From Burkholderiaceae bacterium (GTDB taxonomy: Bacteria > Pseudomonadota > Gammaproteobacteria > Burkholderiales > Burkholderiaceae_E), in NCBI GenBank assembly GCA_024235875.1, contig JACKLP010000013.1:14984-78983 (forward strand): DNA of 64,000 nucleotides. The letters run 5' to 3'. The position numbers and the translations under genes are program-made. Below the pieces are notes generated by a model that ran no database searches, was not told the origin of the DNA, and worked only from the letters and a program-made list of their open reading frames with translations. Below, in pieces: positions 60,797 to 64,000 of the stretch (the stretch's first letter is position 1; each line of letters opens with the position of its first letter).

Positions 60797-62518
60797 CTAC
60801 AGGTCTTCCGCGCCGAGAAGCATCTCGGTCAGGCCCTTGCCGCCCTGGACCATCGGCCAGACGTTCTCGGTCTGGTCGGTGATGATGTCCAGGAACACCA
60901 GCCGATCGCGATGCTTGCCGAACGCATCGCGCAGCGCCGGCTCGACATCCGCCGGACGCTCGATGCGCAGGCCGACATGCCCGTAGGCCTCAGCCAGGGC
61001 GACGAAATCCGGGAGCGCGTCCATGTAGGACTGCGAATAGCGGCTGCCGTATTCGATCTGCTGCCACTGCCGGACCATGCCGAGGTAGCGGTTGTTCAGG
61101 TTGACGATCTTCACCGGCAGGTTGTACTGGCGACAGGTCGACAGTTCCTGGATGCACATCTGGATCGAGCCTTCGCCCGTGACGCAGGCGACCGGCTGCC
61201 CCGGATTGCCGAGCATGGCGCCCATCGCGTACGGAAGGCCGACGCCCATCGTCCCGAGGCCGCCCGAGTTGAGCCAGCGACGCGGTCGGTCGAAGCGGTA
61301 ATACTGCGCCGCCCACATCTGGTGCTGCCCGACATCCGACGTGATGATGGCATCGCCGCCGGTGACCTCCCAGAGCTTCTCGATGACGAACTGCGGCTTG
61401 ATCAGTTCGTCCGAGGTCTTGTACTTCAGGCACTCGCGCTTGCGCCACTCGTCGATCTGGTGCCACCAGGCCTCGAGCGCCTTCGCATTGGTACCCTGTC
61501 CCTTCCCGAAGCTCTCGTCGAGCAGATCCGTGAGGTTGCGCAGCGTCTCCGCAACGTCGCCCACGATCGGCACGTCGACCTTGACCCGCTTCGAGATCGA
61601 CGACGGGTCGATATCGATGTGAATGATCTTGTGCGGGTTCTGCGAGAAGTGTTTCGGATTGCCGATCACGCGGTCGTCGAAACGGGCCCCGATGGCTACC
61701 AGCACGTCGCAGTGCTGCATGGCCATGTTCGCCTCGTAGGTCCCGTGCATGCCCGGCATGCCCACGAACTTCCGGTCCGAGGCACGATAGCCGCCCAATC
61801 CCATCAGCGTGTTCGTACACGGGAAGCCCAGCTTGTCGACGAATCGATTGAGTTCCGGCGCGGCGTTGCCCAGCACCACGCCGCCGCCCGTGTAGATCAT
61901 CGGCCGCTCGGCCTGCAGGATCAGGTTCAGTGCCTTTCGAATCTGTCCCTGGTGCCCCTTGACCACCGGGTTGTACGAGCGCATCGCGACCGATTGCGGA
62001 TATTCGAACCGGCAACGATCGCGAGTGACGTCCTTCGGGATGTCGACCAGGACGGGACCGGGGCGGCCCGTACGGGCAATATGGAACGCCTTCTTGATCG
62101 TCTCGGCGAGGTCCTTGACGTTCTTGACCAGGAAGTTGTGCTTGACGCAAGGGCGGGTGATGCCGACGGCATCGCATTCCTGGAACGCGTCCTCGCCGAT
62201 CGCGTGGGTGGGCACCTGGCCACTGATGATGACCATGGGGATCGAGTCCATGTATGCCGTCGCGATCCCGGTGACCGCATTGGTCACGCCGGGTCCGCTG
62301 GTCACGAGGCATACGCCGACCTTCTCGGTCGAGCGCGAATACGCATCGGCCGCATGCACGGCGGCCTGCTCGTGCCGCACCAGGATGTGCTGGATAGTGT
62401 CTTGCTTGAATATTTCGTCGTAGATGTACAGCACCGCGCCGCCCGGGTAGCCGAACAGATGCTCGACTCGTTCTTCCTGCAGGCAGCGCACGACGATTTC
62501 GGCGCCTGTGAGTTCCAT
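60797..62518 (-). CDS. ilvB: Acetolactate synthase large subunit
   Basis: 573 residues, ThDP/FAD enzyme condensing pyruvate to acetolactate. Catalytic Glu in HILVRHEQAAVHAADAYSRS; FAD region KHNFLVKNVKDLAETIKKAF; ThDP motif GEGSIQMCIQELSTCRQYNL ending in NNRYLGMVRQWQ. The usual GDG is GEG here. ATG 62518 with AAAGGA upstream. The frame stays open 372 bases further, but that stretch has no similarity. Biosynthetic set with ilvH and ilvC. Confidence 0.96.
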   Translation of the reverse strand: MELTGAEIVVRCLQEERVEHLFGYPGGAVLYIYDEIFKQDTIQHILVRHEQAAVHAADAYSRSTEKVGVCLVTSGPGVTNAVTGIATAYMDSIPMVIISGQVPTHAIGEDAFQECDAVGITRPCVKHNFLVKNVKDLAETIKKAFHIARTGRPGPVLVDIPKDVTRDRCRFEYPQSVAMRSYNPVVKGHQGQIRKALNLILQAERPMIYTGGGVVLGNAAPELNRFVDKLGFPCTNTLMGLGGYRASDRKFVGMPGMHGTYEANMAMQHCDVLVAIGARFDDRVIGNPKHFSQNPHKIIHIDIDPSSISKRVKVDVPIVGDVAETLRNLTDLLDESFGKGQGTNAKALEAWWHQIDEWRKRECLKYKTSDELIKPQFVIEKLWEVTGGDAIITSDVGQHQMWAAQYYRFDRPRRWLNSGGLGTMGVGLPYAMGAMLGNPGQPVACVTGEGSIQMCIQELSTCRQYNLPVKIVNLNNRYLGMVRQWQQIEYGSRYSQSYMDALPDFVALAEAYGHVGLRIERPADVEPALRDAFGKHRDRLVFLDIITDQTENVWPMVQGGKGLTEMLLGAEDL

Positions 62519-62853
62519 CCTCTTGATTCCTTTCAAGACCAGGGAGCCTGCCCGCCGGCGCCAACAGCAGGTCCGAAACCGCAACTCGAGAACTGACCGC
62601 AGCGTGCCGAGGGTGCGACGCGCCACCGGTGAGACTCGACGATGAGCCTGGGCCTTCCGCCGACGCAGGCCTTGGTACAGGACCTGCGATATTGATCGGT
62701 CGCTCCTCGCCAACCCTCGTGAGGCGGTCCGAAGCATACGGTGCGGGCCCAGGCCTCCGATTGATGAACGAAAGCCCGGCCGCACGAAGAAGCGCTCCCG
62801 GGACCAGCCGCCTGTGCGAACCGGCGTGCCGCTTTGGGAGCGCTTTCGGGTAA
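62519..62853 (-). other. Long untranslated leader of the ilvBHC operon
   Basis: About 335 bases between the predicted ilvB promoter and ATG 62518. No leader peptide with a Leu/Val/Ile run and no clear terminator-antiterminator pair found. The length alone suggests post-initiation control. Confidence 0.4.
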
Positions 62854-62860
62854 GCTCTCT

Positions 62861-62890
62861 AGAATACTGCGCCGCAGCAGAGGCGGTCAA
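62861..62890 (-). promoter_or_regulatory. Candidate sigma70 promoter for ilvB
   Basis: Minus strand TTGACC (62885-62890), 18-base spacer, TATTCT (62861-62866). Five of six and four of six consensus positions. Predicted start of transcription near 62854. Confidence 0.5.
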
Positions 62891-62976
62891 GCGAGGGCCC
62901 CGTGTCTGCTACGATCAGACGGTATGCCCTCCCCGGGGCCTTCCCGACCGGAACCACCCTCCCGCCACGCCCGACG

Positions 62977-63546
62977 ATGGCCAGCCGACAGGAAATGAGC
63001 GACTTCCTCGCCTCGGTCGAGCGGCGAGCGTACAAGCATGCGCTCTATGCGGTCCGCAACGAGGAAACGGCGCTGGATCTGGTGCAGGACGCCATGATCC
63101 GGCTGGCGGAGAAATATGCGGAACGCCCGGCAGCCGAATTGGCGCCGCTTTTTCAGCGAATACTGCAAAACGTCATCACCGACCACTTCCGGCGCCAGAA
63201 GGTGCGCAACCTGTGGACGACGCTACTGTCCTCGCTGACCGTCGAGGGCGACGACGGCGGTTCTCGTGACGCGCTCGATACCCTCGAGCCGGAGCCCGGC
63301 TCCCAGCGCGCCGAGAGCGCCTCCGATCAGGTGGAACGGGCACAGGTCTTGACGATCATCGAACACGAGATTAGAAAGTTGCCAAAACGTCAACGCGAGG
63401 CCTTCCTGCTGCGTTACTGGGAGGAATTCGATGTCGCAGAGACGGCAAGCGCGATGGGCTGCTCCGAAGGCAGCGTCAAGACACATTGCTCGCGCGCGAC
63501 GCACACGCTGGCGGCCGCGTTGAAGGCCAAGGGCATAACACTATGA
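62977..63546 (+). CDS. ECF-type RNA polymerase sigma factor
   Basis: 189 residues. Region 2: YAVRNEETALDLVQDAMIRL then AEKY; ITDHFRRQKVRNLW; region 4 helix-turn-helix: LPKRQREAFLLRYWEEFDVA, ETASAMGCSEGSVKTHCSRA. An Asp/Gly/Glu-rich linker joins the two. ATG 62977 (MASRQEMSDFLASVERRAY) fits homologues I recall; the frame is open to 62902. Divergent from ilvB. ATGA overlap with the next gene, which encodes a one-helix membrane protein, the layout of a sigma factor with its anti-sigma. Confidence 0.9.
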   Translation: MASRQEMSDFLASVERRAYKHALYAVRNEETALDLVQDAMIRLAEKYAERPAAELAPLFQRILQNVITDHFRRQKVRNLWTTLLSSLTVEGDDGGSRDALDTLEPEPGSQRAESASDQVERAQVLTIIEHEIRKLPKRQREAFLLRYWEEFDVAETASAMGCSEGSVKTHCSRATHTLAAALKAKGITL

Positions 63547-63962
63547 ACGAACCGGAATTCGGCGAAAGGATCCGACGGGCTCTCGACGAGCAGGCGGCTC
63601 GGGTTCCATATCGCGTTGCCAGCCGGCTTGCGGCGGCCCGGATGCGAGCGATCGAGCGACTGCCACGCAGCGTCGAGGCGAATGTCACGGGCCCCGTCCT
63701 GGCCACCGGGGCGGGTCATGCCGCGGTGATGGGCGCTGGCGACCCGGATTCCGGCGAACCAACGCCGCTGGCCGGTCTTCTCGTCGTCGTGCTCCCCTTG
63801 TTGCTCCTGGCATTCGGCCTGGTCTCGATCGCGCAATGGTCGGATTCGCGGCGTGCCGAGGAAATGGCCGAGATCGACGCCGCCGTGATCACCGACGACA
63901 TTCCGATCGCCGTCTACGCCGATCGCGGCTTCGGGGTCTTCCTGAAGAACACGCGACAATGA
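63543..63962 (+). CDS. DUF3619-like membrane protein, possible anti-sigma factor
   Basis: 139 residues. N-terminal soluble part (MNEPEFGERIRRALDEQAAR), one hydrophobic helix (LLVVVLPLLLLAFGLVSIAQ) and an acidic C-terminus (MAEIDAAVITDDIPIAVYAD). Matches the DUF3619 layout. Overlaps the sigma gene at ATG 63543 and the next gene at 63959. Control of the sigma factor is inferred from topology and coupling, not known. Confidence 0.78.
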   Translation: MNEPEFGERIRRALDEQAARVPYRVASRLAAARMRAIERLPRSVEANVTGPVLATGAGHAAVMGAGDPDSGEPTPLAGLLVVVLPLLLLAFGLVSIAQWSDSRRAEEMAEIDAAVITDDIPIAVYADRGFGVFLKNTRQ

Positions 63963-64000
63963 ATCGCCTCCTCAAAGGGTTCGGCGCCATGGTGGCGCTG
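63959..64000 (+). CDS. Start of a further exported protein, cut by window end
   Basis: ATG 63959 overlaps the DUF3619-like stop; visible residues MNRLLKGFGAMVAL look like the beginning of a signal peptide. In Burkholderiales a DUF3106 gene commonly follows, which I cannot check here. Confidence 0.5.
   Translation, partial: MNRLLKGFGAMVAL

Noticed and set aside
62519..62890. In-frame extension of ilvB to 62890, or a leader peptide within it
   Set aside because: Arg-rich with no similarity to acetolactate synthases and no run of Leu/Val/Ile codons; homologues start at 62518.

Overview
The window looks like a chromosomal segment of a high-GC betaproteobacterium, most likely Burkholderiales. 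The evidence is gene order and protein similarity: a full nuoA-N operon behind tpiA-secG-tRNA-Leu(GAG), an ilvB-ilvH-ilvC-psd-pssA cluster, and an ECF sigma factor-DUF3619 pair divergent from ilvB. The species cannot be named from sequence reading alone.

Left part (1-19 kb): a lytic transglycosylase (mltD-like, 5' end missing), a mannose-1-phosphate guanylyltransferase-like gene with apparent internal deletions, and galU. A tight 10.7 kb leftward Tad/Flp pilus operon (14626 to 3958) follows. Its order is flp, TadG-like, TadF-like, unknown exported protein, a 50-residue second Flp-like prepilin, cpaB, secretin, FHA-TadA, tadB, tadC, DUF192, TadE-like. TadZ, TadD and a prepilin peptidase are not present here. 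A quinone oxidoreductase, isocitrate lyase (aceA) with an AT-rich regulatory region, and rmuC come next.

Middle (19-36 kb): mostly single-gene housekeeping and accessory metabolism. It holds a truncated haemoglobin, an FtsX-type permease, a DsbA-fold isomerase with a carboxymuconolactone decarboxylase-family protein, a 2-hydroxyacid dehydrogenase, a methyltransferase, a zinc alcohol dehydrogenase and EttA. It also has an exported amidohydrolase carrying a YtkA-like domain next to a MauG/CcpA-type dihaem protein, a thioredoxin-TPR protein, an orphan ThDP enzyme, and a lipoprotein with eight 23-residue repeats. A 45-residue exported peptide (27143-27280) has a ribosome binding site fully complementary to the conserved 16S tail.

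Island (36.3-40.2 kb): tRNA-Ser(UGA) at 40149-40239 has a partial copy of its 3' part at 36349-36423, a 75 bp direct repeat with 2 mismatches. The 3.8 kb between them is AT-richer, codes for three unfamiliar proteins, carries an IS3-type orfA remnant, and has no recognisable integrase. I read it as a cargo-only island. Just outside the left repeat lies a decayed lectin-like gene with an in-frame amber codon.

Right part (40-64 kb): a Nudix hydrolase, the fourteen complex I genes, tRNA-Leu, secG, tpiA, pssA, psd and the branched-chain amino-acid genes, all leftward. The rightward sigma factor-DUF3619 pair and the start of one more exported protein run off the edge.
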